From CAJBVG01 sp943360385 (lineage in GTDB: Bacteria; Bacteroidota; Bacteroidia; Sphingobacteriales; Sphingobacteriaceae), in NCBI GenBank assembly GCA_943360385.1, contig CALRIM020000146.1:1-7727 (forward strand): a stretch of DNA of 7,727 nt, given 5' to 3'. The stretch's first letter is position 1, and the number at the start of each line of letters is the position of its first letter. A program made the position numbers and the translations under genes. The notes beneath the pieces are model-generated. The model saw only the letters and a list, made by a program, of their open reading frames with translations, was not told the origin of the DNA and did not search any database. This document shows, in pieces, positions 1 to 7,190 of this stretch.

Positions 1-623
1 ATCTTCCATCAATTTATATTGATGGAAAAATTTACATTGAAAACAGGAAGGAAATCGCCCATTTTTCGTGGCTTTTAAGGAAAATGCTTGTTAGTTTAAA
101 TTTCACTCATGATACAATTTCAGATATCGTAGCAAATCTAACTATTCAAACAGGAAAGGAATTTGAAAGTTCAACCCATCGGCTAATAAAAGAGCATGCT
201 TATTTTGATGTATTGTGTAAGGAAGAGCAAGCGCCATTTAACGATAGTTCATTTATTTTAGAAGAAGATCAGAGCATTAAAATGGAGCATTTGCACTTAG
301 AGATACAAAAGCTGGGAGCTGGGTCGTTTAATAATAAATATATATCAGGGGATGCATTCTTAGATTTTAACAAATTGAAATTCCCCTTGTTATTAAGAAA
401 ATGGCAACATGGAGATTGGTTTATCCCTTATGGTATGAAGGGAAGAAAAAAACTAAGTGACTTTTTTGTAGACGAAAAATTTACAATTAAGGAAAAAGAA
501 AATACCTTTGTAATAGTATCGGGTGAGGATATTGTATGTATCTTAGGGCATCGCACAGACGATAGGTATAGAATTACGGAAGCTACTTCCATTATTTATA
601 ATATTAAACAGAAACATGGCTAA
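1..623 (+). CDS. tilS: tRNA(Ile)-lysidine synthase TilS, C-terminal part (5' truncated by window edge)
   Basis: TilS uses ATP and lysine to convert C34 of the CAU-anticodon tRNA-Ile to lysidine in the cytoplasm, so that the tRNA reads AUA instead of AUG. The reading frame is open from base 3 to the stop at 621-623, and the ATG at 84 is internal, so about 206 C-terminal residues are visible and the N-terminal PP-loop ATPase domain (SGGxDS) lies outside the window. The diagnostic part is the TilS C-terminal domain at about 384-578: LLRKWQHGDWFIPYGMKG, then KKLSDFFVDEK, then VSGEDIVCILGHRTDDRYRIT, which fits the family pattern RxWxxGDxFxPxGMKGxKKLSDFFxDxK...GxRxDDRxxxT. The preceding stretch with GKEFESSTHRLIKE matches the linker usual in Bacteroidota TilS. 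The family is single copy and essential where AUA is read this way. The stop overlaps the next gene by 8 nt, suggesting translational coupling. Confidence 0.93.
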   Translation, partial: LPSIYIDGKIYIENRKEIAHFSWLLRKMLVSLNFTHDTISDIVANLTIQTGKEFESSTHRLIKEHAYFDVLCKEEQAPFNDSSFILEEDQSIKMEHLHLEIQKLGAGSFNNKYISGDAFLDFNKLKFPLLLRKWQHGDWFIPYGMKGRKKLSDFFVDEKFTIKEKENTFVIVSGEDIVCILGHRTDDRYRITEATSIIYNIKQKHG

Positions 624-1104
624 GCATGTCTTATATCAAGAACGTCAGACTTTAGGAAATATAAAGTTCTGGACAACCCGCAGATTTGTATTAGCACTTT
701 TTTGTTTCGCAGCTTATTTTATTTCTGAGGAAAGAGACCGTGCGCAAGAAGCTGATTTGTTTTTGGTGGTAGGCTCTGGGATATTATTCATTTCAATTTT
801 ATTTATATTCTTAACGCATTATAGAACACTTATTGAAAATGGAAGCTTAATTTTAACTGGAATCTATAGTACTAAAAAAGTTAAGATTGATTTAAGCAAT
901 ATTGTAAGTTCAGAAATAATAAGATATAGCCCTTTTATGATAAACAACCCAGTGTATAATCTTCATAAAAAAGGAACTATTAGATTTTATGCATATGGAA
1001 AGTATGCAGTAAAAATTACTGATAAGGATGGATTAGCCTACTTAATAGGTTCACAAGATCCAATTGAGTTAGATGCTGTGATAAAATCCATTATTAAGAA
1101 TTAA
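616..1104 (+). CDS. Small two-helix membrane protein with possible PH-like domain, function unknown
   Basis: I do not recognise a named family. The 162-residue product has a basic N-terminus, two hydrophobic segments at about residues 23-37 and 47-67 separated by a short acidic/basic stretch (SEERDRAQEAD), and a soluble domain of about 95 residues after HYR. That domain is rich in beta-type alternation (LTGIYSTKKVKIDLSNIVSSEI, then IRFYAYGKYAVKITDKDG) and ends in GLAYLIGSQDPIELDAVI. Two helices followed by this pattern resemble bacterial PH-like (bPH/YdbT-type) membrane proteins, which is an inference from pattern alone. With a positive N-terminus and a two-helix hairpin, the domain is probably cytoplasmic. 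The ATG at 616 overlaps the tilS stop by 8 nt, so the two genes are likely co-transcribed; a functional link to TilS is not implied. Confidence 0.8.
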   Translation: MAKHVLYQERQTLGNIKFWTTRRFVLALFCFAAYFISEERDRAQEADLFLVVGSGILFISILFIFLTHYRTLIENGSLILTGIYSTKKVKIDLSNIVSSEIIRYSPFMINNPVYNLHKKGTIRFYAYGKYAVKITDKDGLAYLIGSQDPIELDAVIKSIIKN

Positions 1105-1106
1105 TA

Positions 1107-1191
1107 ATTTAGAGATTAGAATTCTAATACGTTATAGTTTCTTTTATATGAGTAAGCTAAAATTCTAAGCTCTAAATTCTAAACTCTAAAT
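1107..1191. repeat. AT-rich inverted and tandem repeats between convergent genes
   Basis: The 87-bp gap between the two convergent genes holds related 16-mers. ATTTAGAGATTAGAAT (1107-1122) is matched in inverted orientation by ATTCTAAGCTCTAAAT (1162-1177) and ATTCTAAACTCTAAAT (1176-1191), each with one mismatch. The last two are in tandem with a 14-bp period and a 2-base overlap. A perfect 14-bp palindrome, ATTAGAATTCTAAT, sits at 1115-1128. The left arm can thus pair with either right arm across a 39- or 53-nt loop. It may act as a bidirectional transcription stop for the tilS and dioxygenase operons, or be a copy of a dispersed intergenic repeat. No U-tract typical of an intrinsic terminator is present. 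Confidence 0.6.
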
Positions 1192-2154
1192 TTATTTCTT
1201 CAATCCAATTTCCCTTAATCTTTCATCTAGGTATTGACCTGCTGTGTAATCATCATAAGCTTTAGGATGTTCGGAATCTATGCATGACTCTAGACACGCA
1301 AGGCTCATTTCTGAACGAGGGTGTAAGAAGAATGGCACAGAATACCTCGAGGTACCCATTAGTTCTCTTGGTGGGTTAACTACTCTATGGGTAGTAGATT
1401 TTAATTTGTTATTCGTTAATCGTTGTAACATATCGCCAACATTCACTACAATATCGTCTACATCTGCTTTTATTGGATACCATGTGCCATCTCTTGTTAG
1501 AACTTCTAACCCATCGGCACTTGCACCTATTAAAAGGGTAATCAAATTAATATCTTCATGAGCTCCAGCACGAACCGCATCTGGTGCTAAACTATCTGGG
1601 TCGGTAATAGGGAAGTAATGTATCCCACGTAAAATGCTATTCCCATTTTTTATTTTTGCATCGAAATAAAACTCATCTAGGCCTAAATAAACAGCTATAG
1701 CTTGTAAAATATGAGCTCCAGCAAATTCTAATTTTTTAAAAACCTCTTTTGTAATTTCGTTAAAACGAGGAAGCTCATCAACTAAAATATTATCAGGATA
1801 TTCATCTTTTGACATAACCTCTCCTTCCACATACTGCCCAACCTGCCAAAATTCTTTTAAATCTGGAGTGTTAGAATCTTTAGCTTTTTCTCTGCCTTTG
1901 CTAGTATATCCACGTTGACCTGCTAATTCAACAATTTCATATTTCTTTTTAATTTCTTCTTGCAGACTAAAAAGTTTTTTTACTTCTACATATAATTCTG
2001 CCATGAGTTCTTTACTCATTCCGTGATTTGCAATGGTTACAAATCCTGTTTCGTTGAATGCTTTACCAATACCATCTGAGAAAGATTTTCTTTGAGCATC
2101 ATTTCCATTAATATAATCGTTTAAATCTAAACGAGGAATGTTTACTGTTGCCAT
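1192..2154 (-). CDS. 2-oxoglutarate/Fe(II)-dependent dioxygenase, isopenicillin N synthase family
   Basis: This soluble enzyme belongs to the DIOX_N plus 2OG-FeII_Oxy family, whose members use Fe(II), O2 and usually 2-oxoglutarate to oxidise small molecules. The N-terminal DIOX_N part (residues 4-115) begins with IPRLDLNDY and includes GFVTIANHG at 37-45. The catalytic jelly-roll has the iron triad H199-x-D201 (AGAHEDINLITLL) and H256 (STTHRVVNPP), with the co-substrate anchor R270-Y-S272. RGIHYFP at 176-182 matches the conserved strand before the core. Its 320 residues are normal length and no key residue is missing. R-x-S supports 2-oxoglutarate use, although isopenicillin N synthase itself has the same motif and does not use that co-substrate. 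The true substrate cannot be read from the sequence. The ATG is favoured because IPxxDL starts right after it. It lies 11 nt behind the YfhO-like gene, so it is probably the last gene of that operon. Confidence 0.9.
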   Translation of the reverse strand: MATVNIPRLDLNDYINGNDAQRKSFSDGIGKAFNETGFVTIANHGMSKELMAELYVEVKKLFSLQEEIKKKYEIVELAGQRGYTSKGREKAKDSNTPDLKEFWQVGQYVEGEVMSKDEYPDNILVDELPRFNEITKEVFKKLEFAGAHILQAIAVYLGLDEFYFDAKIKNGNSILRGIHYFPITDPDSLAPDAVRAGAHEDINLITLLIGASADGLEVLTRDGTWYPIKADVDDIVVNVGDMLQRLTNNKLKSTTHRVVNPPRELMGTSRYSVPFFLHPRSEMSLACLESCIDSEHPKAYDDYTAGQYLDERLREIGLKK

Positions 2155-2165
2155 AATGTTGTTTG

Positions 2166-4262
2166 TTAGATTTGCAAATTACGAATATTTTTAAACGTAG
2201 CAAAGAGTAATAATAGTCCAAATAATGCTAGGTGTATATAGGTTATAAAAGTTAAAATAGGATCCTTAAAGAACCATTTTATTTGATGAGATCCTTTGGG
2301 AATCATTATCATTTGTTGAGAATAATTAACTGTAGTAATGTTTGTTTCAATATCGTCAATAGATGCTTTCCATCCATCATACGGATTCTGTGCAAATACT
2401 AGGGCTGAATTTGATTCAGAATAATATTTCAAATAAAATTGTTTGGGTGTAAATTGAATGGAATTTACATTAATTTTTGAATTAAGATATGTCGTATCTA
2501 ACGACTTGTTTGTATTCCCAATATTCACCCAGGCAATGGAAGAATTTATTGTTTTAGGCGTATCGGAGTATATTATTAAAGAAGGAAAATAATACCATGA
2601 GTTTTCCCAAATACTATCTTTTAAGTTGGATTCGGACAATGCATTAAAAGTATTTAACACAAACGGATTGTAGCCATCAACTCCAATTTCACCAAAGTAA
2701 CAATTCATATTCCAATTTAATGGCCATCTATATTCGTACTGTTGATCAATATTTTTATATAAAGGATTTAATTTTGGTGTAGTAAATTTATCAGGGGCAT
2801 TTGAAATTAAATCATCTACATTTTTTGTTTTAGTGTCTAAAACCATTGTTGCCATTGAGTTTAAATGTACATTTATAAATAAGTCGAAACAACAAATAAT
2901 CAGCAAATATTTGATTGGTATTTTTTTTAGGCTTAATAAAAATAACATTAACAGTAGAATGCTATTTAATGCAAATTGAAATATTATATGTTGTACAAAA
3001 GTGGTATTCTCTATTTGTTTTGATAATGTATTCAATGAAAGAAGATTGAAAGGGTGCCAAGAGTTTAGGTGAATGAAAATATATGTAATAAAAAATAAAA
3101 TGGATAATAGTAATACCCCTTTTATTTTTTTTGAATGAAATTGAATATGTTCAAATTGTAATGCTGAGTATATCAATATTGAAATAATAAAAAACAACCT
3201 GAATAATGATGGGAATCTAAATAGATTGAACCCTGGTACGTAATTATATAGAATTTCCCTTATAGGAGTTTGTTCTCCAAACCCTATTAATAAAAAGAGT
3301 ATTGATAATAAAAGCCATAAATAGTTCTTGCGAATACTTCCGTTGAGAATGCTCATTAGAATGGTAATAATTGGGAGTAATCCAATGTAACCATTCGACA
3401 TGGAGATATCAGTTTTAAATAACTCAGCATTTTTAAAAGAGGCAAAAGGGCTTATTAGCGACAATAAACTTTGCCATGAAAATGGGTGTTGTAAAGTCTT
3501 TATTAAAGTAAGACTATCGCCTCTGCTAAAAAAATCCCGACTTGTATAAACAGAATATATAATAGGTGCTAATATTAATAAGCAACAAATACAAAAAATA
3601 AACTTATGTAAAATGAAATTTAATTTTTGTTTAGATTTTAAAAATATAACGAATTGATCAATAGTTAAAGCATAAGCTGATACAATAACGAAAGCAGGGT
3701 AAGAGCTACTTATAAAAAAATATAAAACAATAAGAAACCAAGCTAAATGATAGTTGTAAGTTTCTTTTCTTAAGAATAGATAATGATAAAATAGCCAAGG
3801 CATCCAGGCAGCAGCAGCAATCCAAGTGAGATGTTGTGCATTACCTACAATAAATCCAGAGCACATGTAGCATATAGAGAAAATGCAAGCACTTAAATTA
3901 TTTACGCCTAATTTTTTCAATAAAAAATAGAACCCACTTCCAGCAAGTGTAATAAGTAAAACTATTTCTAATTCTATTACTTGCATGCTATAACCAAAGA
4001 TGCCTCCTATTATCCATGCCGGATAATACCAAGTGGCACTTTGTGGATCTGCAAAAGTTGGATATCCTCCTAGCTGATATGGATTCCAAAATGGGATCTC
4101 TCCATTTTGTAGGCTTTTACCTAAGAAATGTCTCCATGGTAAATATTGTTCAGCCATATCCCATTTCATCGAATATGGATTAAGCCATAGGAAATGATAG
4201 CAAAGGAATGCAAATACAATAATTAATAAAAGATGAAAATTAGATTTCAAATAGTTATTCAT
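2166..4262 (-). CDS. YfhO-family polytopic membrane protein
   Basis: This is a 698-residue inner-membrane protein of the YfhO family (GT-C-like fold), members of which are linked in some bacteria to glycosylation of cell-wall polymers; the exact substrate here is unknown. The first helix is at about 8-27. The first outer loop carries the family signature: WDMAEQYLPW (34-43), then GEIPFWNPYQLGGYP (54-68). About ten further hydrophobic segments follow to about residue 470, then an outer soluble segment (about 475-665), then a last helix at about 668-690. The end of the soluble part, FAQNPYDGWKASID with IPKGSHQIKWFF, matches the typical YfhO C-terminal pattern (YxxGWxAxxD...PxGxHxxxF). The start overlaps the stop of the AsmA-like gene by 8 nt (ATGAATAA), and a GAAGAGG sequence precedes the ATG directly. 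The overlap implies coupled translation and suggests a shared envelope role. The length is somewhat shorter than many YfhO proteins (often 800 or more). Confidence 0.87.
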   Translation of the reverse strand: MNNYLKSNFHLLLIIVFAFLCYHFLWLNPYSMKWDMAEQYLPWRHFLGKSLQNGEIPFWNPYQLGGYPTFADPQSATWYYPAWIIGGIFGYSMQVIELEIVLLITLAGSGFYFLLKKLGVNNLSACIFSICYMCSGFIVGNAQHLTWIAAAAWMPWLFYHYLFLRKETYNYHLAWFLIVLYFFISSSYPAFVIVSAYALTIDQFVIFLKSKQKLNFILHKFIFCICCLLILAPIIYSVYTSRDFFSRGDSLTLIKTLQHPFSWQSLLSLISPFASFKNAELFKTDISMSNGYIGLLPIITILMSILNGSIRKNYLWLLLSILFLLIGFGEQTPIREILYNYVPGFNLFRFPSLFRLFFIISILIYSALQFEHIQFHSKKIKGVLLLSILFFITYIFIHLNSWHPFNLLSLNTLSKQIENTTFVQHIIFQFALNSILLLMLFLLSLKKIPIKYLLIICCFDLFINVHLNSMATMVLDTKTKNVDDLISNAPDKFTTPKLNPLYKNIDQQYEYRWPLNWNMNCYFGEIGVDGYNPFVLNTFNALSESNLKDSIWENSWYYFPSLIIYSDTPKTINSSIAWVNIGNTNKSLDTTYLNSKINVNSIQFTPKQFYLKYYSESNSALVFAQNPYDGWKASIDDIETNITTVNYSQQMIMIPKGSHQIKWFFKDPILTFITYIHLALFGLLLLFATFKNIRNLQI

Positions 4263-6906
4263 CCTCTTCTGGTTTTTCCTTCAATTTATCTTTTAATTTT
4301 TGCAACCCAGTTTTTTGTTTTTTATTTATGGTGTCAGTTTTGCTATTTGAAGGTACCAATTTTATTCCAGAATTTTGCGATGGGATGTCTTTCTCCCATT
4401 CAGCATCTTCCTCGTTAATGGTTTGTTTGAATTCCTTTTCTTTTTTGAACCAGGAACCAAATTCATCTTTTAGAATATTTTTTATTTCGACTTTTTCCTT
4501 TTTAAAATCCTCTGCGAATTTCTTTTTAATTTCCTTTTTATCCAAAGAAAACTTAGGATTAGAGGCATCTCCATACATTCTAATAAAAAGCTTGGTATTG
4601 CCAGTTCCATCTGGCTCAATCTCTCCAAACCGTTCATCCCCCAATTTCTTAGATTTCTTTTTTAATAAATCAGATAATAGTAATTGTAAATGATAATCGA
4701 TAATGTTTTCGAAACTATGTGTGCCAGAAATCCTAAGATTTAAAGCGTTTGATTTAATTTCCATATCTGGAATGTTAATCATTTTGTTCTTAATTTCAAT
4801 TGTATTTTCTAGGTTAGAAAATTTGAGATTTTTTAATTCATTTACATCAATGTATTTACTCAATGCAAGCATTGGTTCAAAATTCAACAGCTCACCATTT
4901 TCTATTAAAACGGTTCCTTTTGCGTAAAATGCTTCATGAATCGAATTCAAATTTTCATCCCAAAGCATATTTATTTTCATCGAAGAACTGATGCTTCCCC
5001 TAATATTTTTATCAGTTAAAATCTCTACCCCAAAGTTCTGAAACTCTCTAAAAAGATTACTAACATCAACCTTATTTAAGTTTAGGTCGATATTCATTGG
5101 CATTTTGGCAGCTTGTTTTGTGTTGAAATCTATTTTTGCAAAAACTAGTCCTTTTTGAGATCTGAATGCTAAATAATCGGTATTAATATTTTGATTTTCT
5201 ATTTTCATCCCTCCCTCTAAATCGAATGCTTGAAAGGGCAGAAACTGAATTTCTTTAACTTGAAGTTTGATATTTGCTGTAAGTTTTGGATTAATTTTTA
5301 ATCGGTATGGTTCCGCTTCAGTACTATTTGCCCCAGATGATAATAACTCTTTTACATTTATCAACTTAGACATAAGTGTTGCATCTATTTCTAAATCTTC
5401 ATTTTCTGTTAGTATAAACGAGAATAAATTTCTGAAGAATCCTTTGATATGAAAATCTGAGCTTCCTATAATAAAACTCATATTATTAATTCTTAGATCA
5501 GATTTCTGAAAATTATAATTACCATTTAGTGCAGTTATTGGAAGTGAATATTTACCAGCAAATAGTTTAGTATTACTTATTATAATAGTTCCTTCGCTCT
5601 CTATATGTTTAATATTTTCGTCTTTTTTTAAATCGGCAATCCTTGCTTTTAATTTTAATTTTAAATCGATTTCCCCACTCTCAAATTTTACATTTTTTAT
5701 CGGCCATATTTTTTGTATCTCAATAAAAGATTGTTTGGTATTTATATATAAATCTAGGAGTGGATTATTTAGTTCTGTTATGTTTATTGTTCCTACAATT
5801 GGTCTGGTATGGTAGATTGCTTTAAATGACCCAATGTTTAGTACATCATCATCTAATGTTTGTGTTTCGTTATTTTTATATGTTAAATCGAAGTATAAGT
5901 TGTTTATCTCTTCGTTTTTTACCTTATCATTATTTACAATTACGCTTGCATTTTTAAATCCTGTTTTAACTTTAATAACGGGTACTTTTTTATCTTCTAA
6001 ACTACCTATTATAGAAGTTTCAAAATACATATTGCCCGTACTTTTGTAATCTTTAAATGTATCGCTGTATTTCTTAGGTAGCAAACTTAAGAACGATTGT
6101 ATATCAAGATCTTTGCCCGAAGCATTTAAGTTAATATTTTTATGGTCATTGGAATAGGTTATAGACCCGTCTATTAGTAATAATAGTTTTTCAATATTGA
6201 TACTTGTTTGTTTAAATTGATAAATGGAGTTTTTTAAATCAACAAACATATTTGTGTTAAGTACAATGTCTTTATTTTTAATGATGGAAGTACTATTATA
6301 GTTTATTGCATGGACATGCATCTTACTTTGAAGATCCAATTTAAACGCATCCGAACTGAAGTCACCTTTTGCTTTGAAATTAGAAATGTCGCCACGATAC
6401 ACAAAATTCGATTCATAATCTAAATGCATTACAGATGAATTCAGAATAATAATCTCCTCGATGTTCAATTCGAATTTAGAGTCATTTTTTGTAGGAATAG
6501 TATCTTCATTAAAAATTTCGAAGTTTGATTTTCCTAAGATGTCAATATTTGAAGTCCATACTGCCGACTCGATGTAGAGTTTTTTTACTTTATATTTTCC
6601 TTGGTAAATATCCCAAATATTAAAAAAGAGTGAGATTTCTTTGGCAGAAAGTAAAATATCGGTATGGTTGGGTTTAGAATCGTATACCACCACATCAGGG
6701 AAGCTAAGAGATATAAAGGGGAAGTGTTTAAAGTAGGATAATTCTACTTTCCCAACTTTAATGGGTGTATTTATTTGTTCATTAAGTTTTTCGATTGCAG
6801 CTGATTTAATTTCTTTTTCATACAAATAAATTAATATAACCCCTTGAATAGCAATTAATAGAATAATTGCAAGTGCCCATATCAATATTTTTCTAGTAGT
6901 TTTCAT
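4255..6906 (-). CDS. AsmA-like envelope protein (large, single N-terminal anchor)
   Basis: AsmA-like proteins are inner-membrane-anchored periplasmic proteins of the repeating-beta-groove (TamB/YhdP/Vps13-like) kind, linked to lipid transport to, and homeostasis of, the outer membrane. The 883-residue product starts with MKTTRK and a hydrophobic anchor (about 8-28). AsmA N-terminal features follow: INTPIKVGKVELSYFKHFPFISLSF (45-69; substrate-groove entry), then ISLFFNIWDIYQGKYKVKKLYIES (91-114). Long beta-rich repeats run to about 640. The C-terminal AsmA region has GTVLIENGELLNF (664-676), GTHSFENIIDYHLQLLLSDLL (728-748) and LFIRMYGDASNPKFSLD (773-789). A charged Lys/Glu-rich tail (about 790-883) ends in KLKDKLKEKPEEDE and is probably helical or disordered. 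This layout is common in Bacteroidota. The gene heads the operon; a promoter candidate lies at 6935-6963 and the YfhO-like gene follows with an 8-nt overlap. The lipid-transport role is inferred from distant relatives. Confidence 0.88.
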   Translation of the reverse strand: MKTTRKILIWALAIILLIAIQGVILIYLYEKEIKSAAIEKLNEQINTPIKVGKVELSYFKHFPFISLSFPDVVVYDSKPNHTDILLSAKEISLFFNIWDIYQGKYKVKKLYIESAVWTSNIDILGKSNFEIFNEDTIPTKNDSKFELNIEEIIILNSSVMHLDYESNFVYRGDISNFKAKGDFSSDAFKLDLQSKMHVHAINYNSTSIIKNKDIVLNTNMFVDLKNSIYQFKQTSINIEKLLLLIDGSITYSNDHKNINLNASGKDLDIQSFLSLLPKKYSDTFKDYKSTGNMYFETSIIGSLEDKKVPVIKVKTGFKNASVIVNNDKVKNEEINNLYFDLTYKNNETQTLDDDVLNIGSFKAIYHTRPIVGTINITELNNPLLDLYINTKQSFIEIQKIWPIKNVKFESGEIDLKLKLKARIADLKKDENIKHIESEGTIIISNTKLFAGKYSLPITALNGNYNFQKSDLRINNMSFIIGSSDFHIKGFFRNLFSFILTENEDLEIDATLMSKLINVKELLSSGANSTEAEPYRLKINPKLTANIKLQVKEIQFLPFQAFDLEGGMKIENQNINTDYLAFRSQKGLVFAKIDFNTKQAAKMPMNIDLNLNKVDVSNLFREFQNFGVEILTDKNIRGSISSSMKINMLWDENLNSIHEAFYAKGTVLIENGELLNFEPMLALSKYIDVNELKNLKFSNLENTIEIKNKMINIPDMEIKSNALNLRISGTHSFENIIDYHLQLLLSDLLKKKSKKLGDERFGEIEPDGTGNTKLFIRMYGDASNPKFSLDKKEIKKKFAEDFKKEKVEIKNILKDEFGSWFKKEKEFKQTINEEDAEWEKDIPSQNSGIKLVPSNSKTDTINKKQKTGLQKLKDKLKEKPEEDE

Positions 6907-6934
6907 TCTCTGTATAAATGATAAAAATACGCTT

Positions 6935-6963
6935 CAAACATAATTAAAGTATATTTTTTCAAA
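6935..6963 (-). promoter_or_regulatory. Candidate Bacteroidota-type promoter for the AsmA-YfhO-dioxygenase operon
   Basis: Read on the minus strand, TATGTTTG (6942 to 6935) fits the Bacteroidota -7 box TAnnTTTG exactly, and TTTG (6963 to 6960) lies 17 nt upstream as a -33 element; about 19 nt is usual. The predicted start of transcription is near 6928, which would give a short leader of about 22 nt before the ATG at 6906. It overlaps none of the tRNA promoter boxes but lies back-to-back with them. Confidence 0.55.
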
Positions 6964-6969
6964 TTATTT

Positions 6970-6999
6970 TTTGTAATAAATAAAAGAATTCTATATTTG
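6970..6999 (+). promoter_or_regulatory. Candidate promoter of the tRNA-Val locus
   Basis: TTTG at 6970-6973 and TATATTTG at 6992-6999 match the Bacteroidota -33/-7 consensus with an 18-nt spacer. Transcription would start near 7006, only about 5 nt before the first tRNA-like copy at 7011. No second promoter is visible in the 15 nt between that copy and the canonical tRNA, so this one probably drives both. Confidence 0.65.
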
Positions 7000-7010
7000 C
7001 AGTCCCAAAC

Positions 7011-7065
7011 GGAGGCTTAGCTCAGCTGGTTCAGACATCCCGATTACATCGGGAGTGGTCACTGG
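7011..7065 (+). pseudogene. 5' part of a tRNA-Val-like sequence with a swapped anticodon arm (copy A)
   Basis: The first 25 bases, with 4 bases before them, are identical to the canonical tRNA-Val start (7007-7035 equals 7077-7105, 29 nt). It then loses one G, so the D-stem closing GAGC becomes GAC. It continues with a different anticodon arm, TCCCGAT-TAC-ATCGGGA (7038-7054), then GTGGTCACTGG, and stops being tRNA-like at 7066, before the T-loop. The T-loop, the 3' half of the T-stem and the acceptor 3' strand are missing, so it cannot fold as a tRNA by itself. It lies at the distance from the promoter where a first tRNA would be expected and is transcribed as the leader of the real tRNA. It could be a remnant of an unequal recombination between tandem tRNA genes, or a leader RNA with a role. 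Confidence 0.75.
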
Positions 7066-7080
7066 ACAAAAGAAGTAAAC

Positions 7081-7155
7081 GGAGGCTTAGCTCAGCTGGT
7101 TCAGAGCATCTGCCTTACAAGCAGAGGGTCACTGGTTCGAATCCAGTAGCCTCCA
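7081..7155 (+). tRNA. tRNA-Val, anticodon UAC
   Basis: All parts of the cloverleaf can be traced. The acceptor GGAGGCT (7081-7087) pairs with AGCCTCC (7148-7154), with discriminator A7155. The D-arm is GCTC...GAGC. The anticodon stem TCTGC/GCAGA encloses the loop CTTACAA, so positions 34-36 are TAC and the tRNA reads GUA valine codons (and others by wobble). The variable loop is GGGTC, and the T-arm is ACTGG-TTCGAAT-CCAGT. All stems are fully paired. CCA is not encoded (ACAAAC follows), so the end must be added by the CCA-adding enzyme. It is probably transcribed with the truncated copy upstream and is followed directly by a terminator. Confidence 0.97.
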
Positions 7156-7157
7156 CA

Positions 7158-7184
7158 AACCTCGACGAAAGTCGGGGTTTTTTT
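7158..7184 (+). terminator. Rho-independent terminator of the tRNA-Val transcript
   Basis: CCTCGAC-GAAA-GTCGGGG forms a 7-bp stem with one T-G pair and a GNRA-type tetraloop (7160-7177), followed by seven T (7178-7184). It starts 4 nt after the tRNA discriminator base. Confidence 0.93.
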
Positions 7185-7190
7185 ATGATT

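Noticed and set aside
84..623. Complete small gene starting at the ATG at 84
   Set aside because: The frame is open to the left edge and the sequence before 84 continues TilS, so this ATG is internal.
1280..1561. 93-residue plus-strand reading frame
   Set aside because: It lies wholly antisense to the dioxygenase gene, whose catalytic motifs are intact, and its product resembles no known protein.
4233..6049. Several plus-strand frames of 61-121 residues
   Set aside because: All are antisense to the AsmA-like and YfhO-like genes, rich in Ser/Phe/Leu as expected for the reverse complement of Lys/Glu/Asn-rich coding sequence, with no family features.
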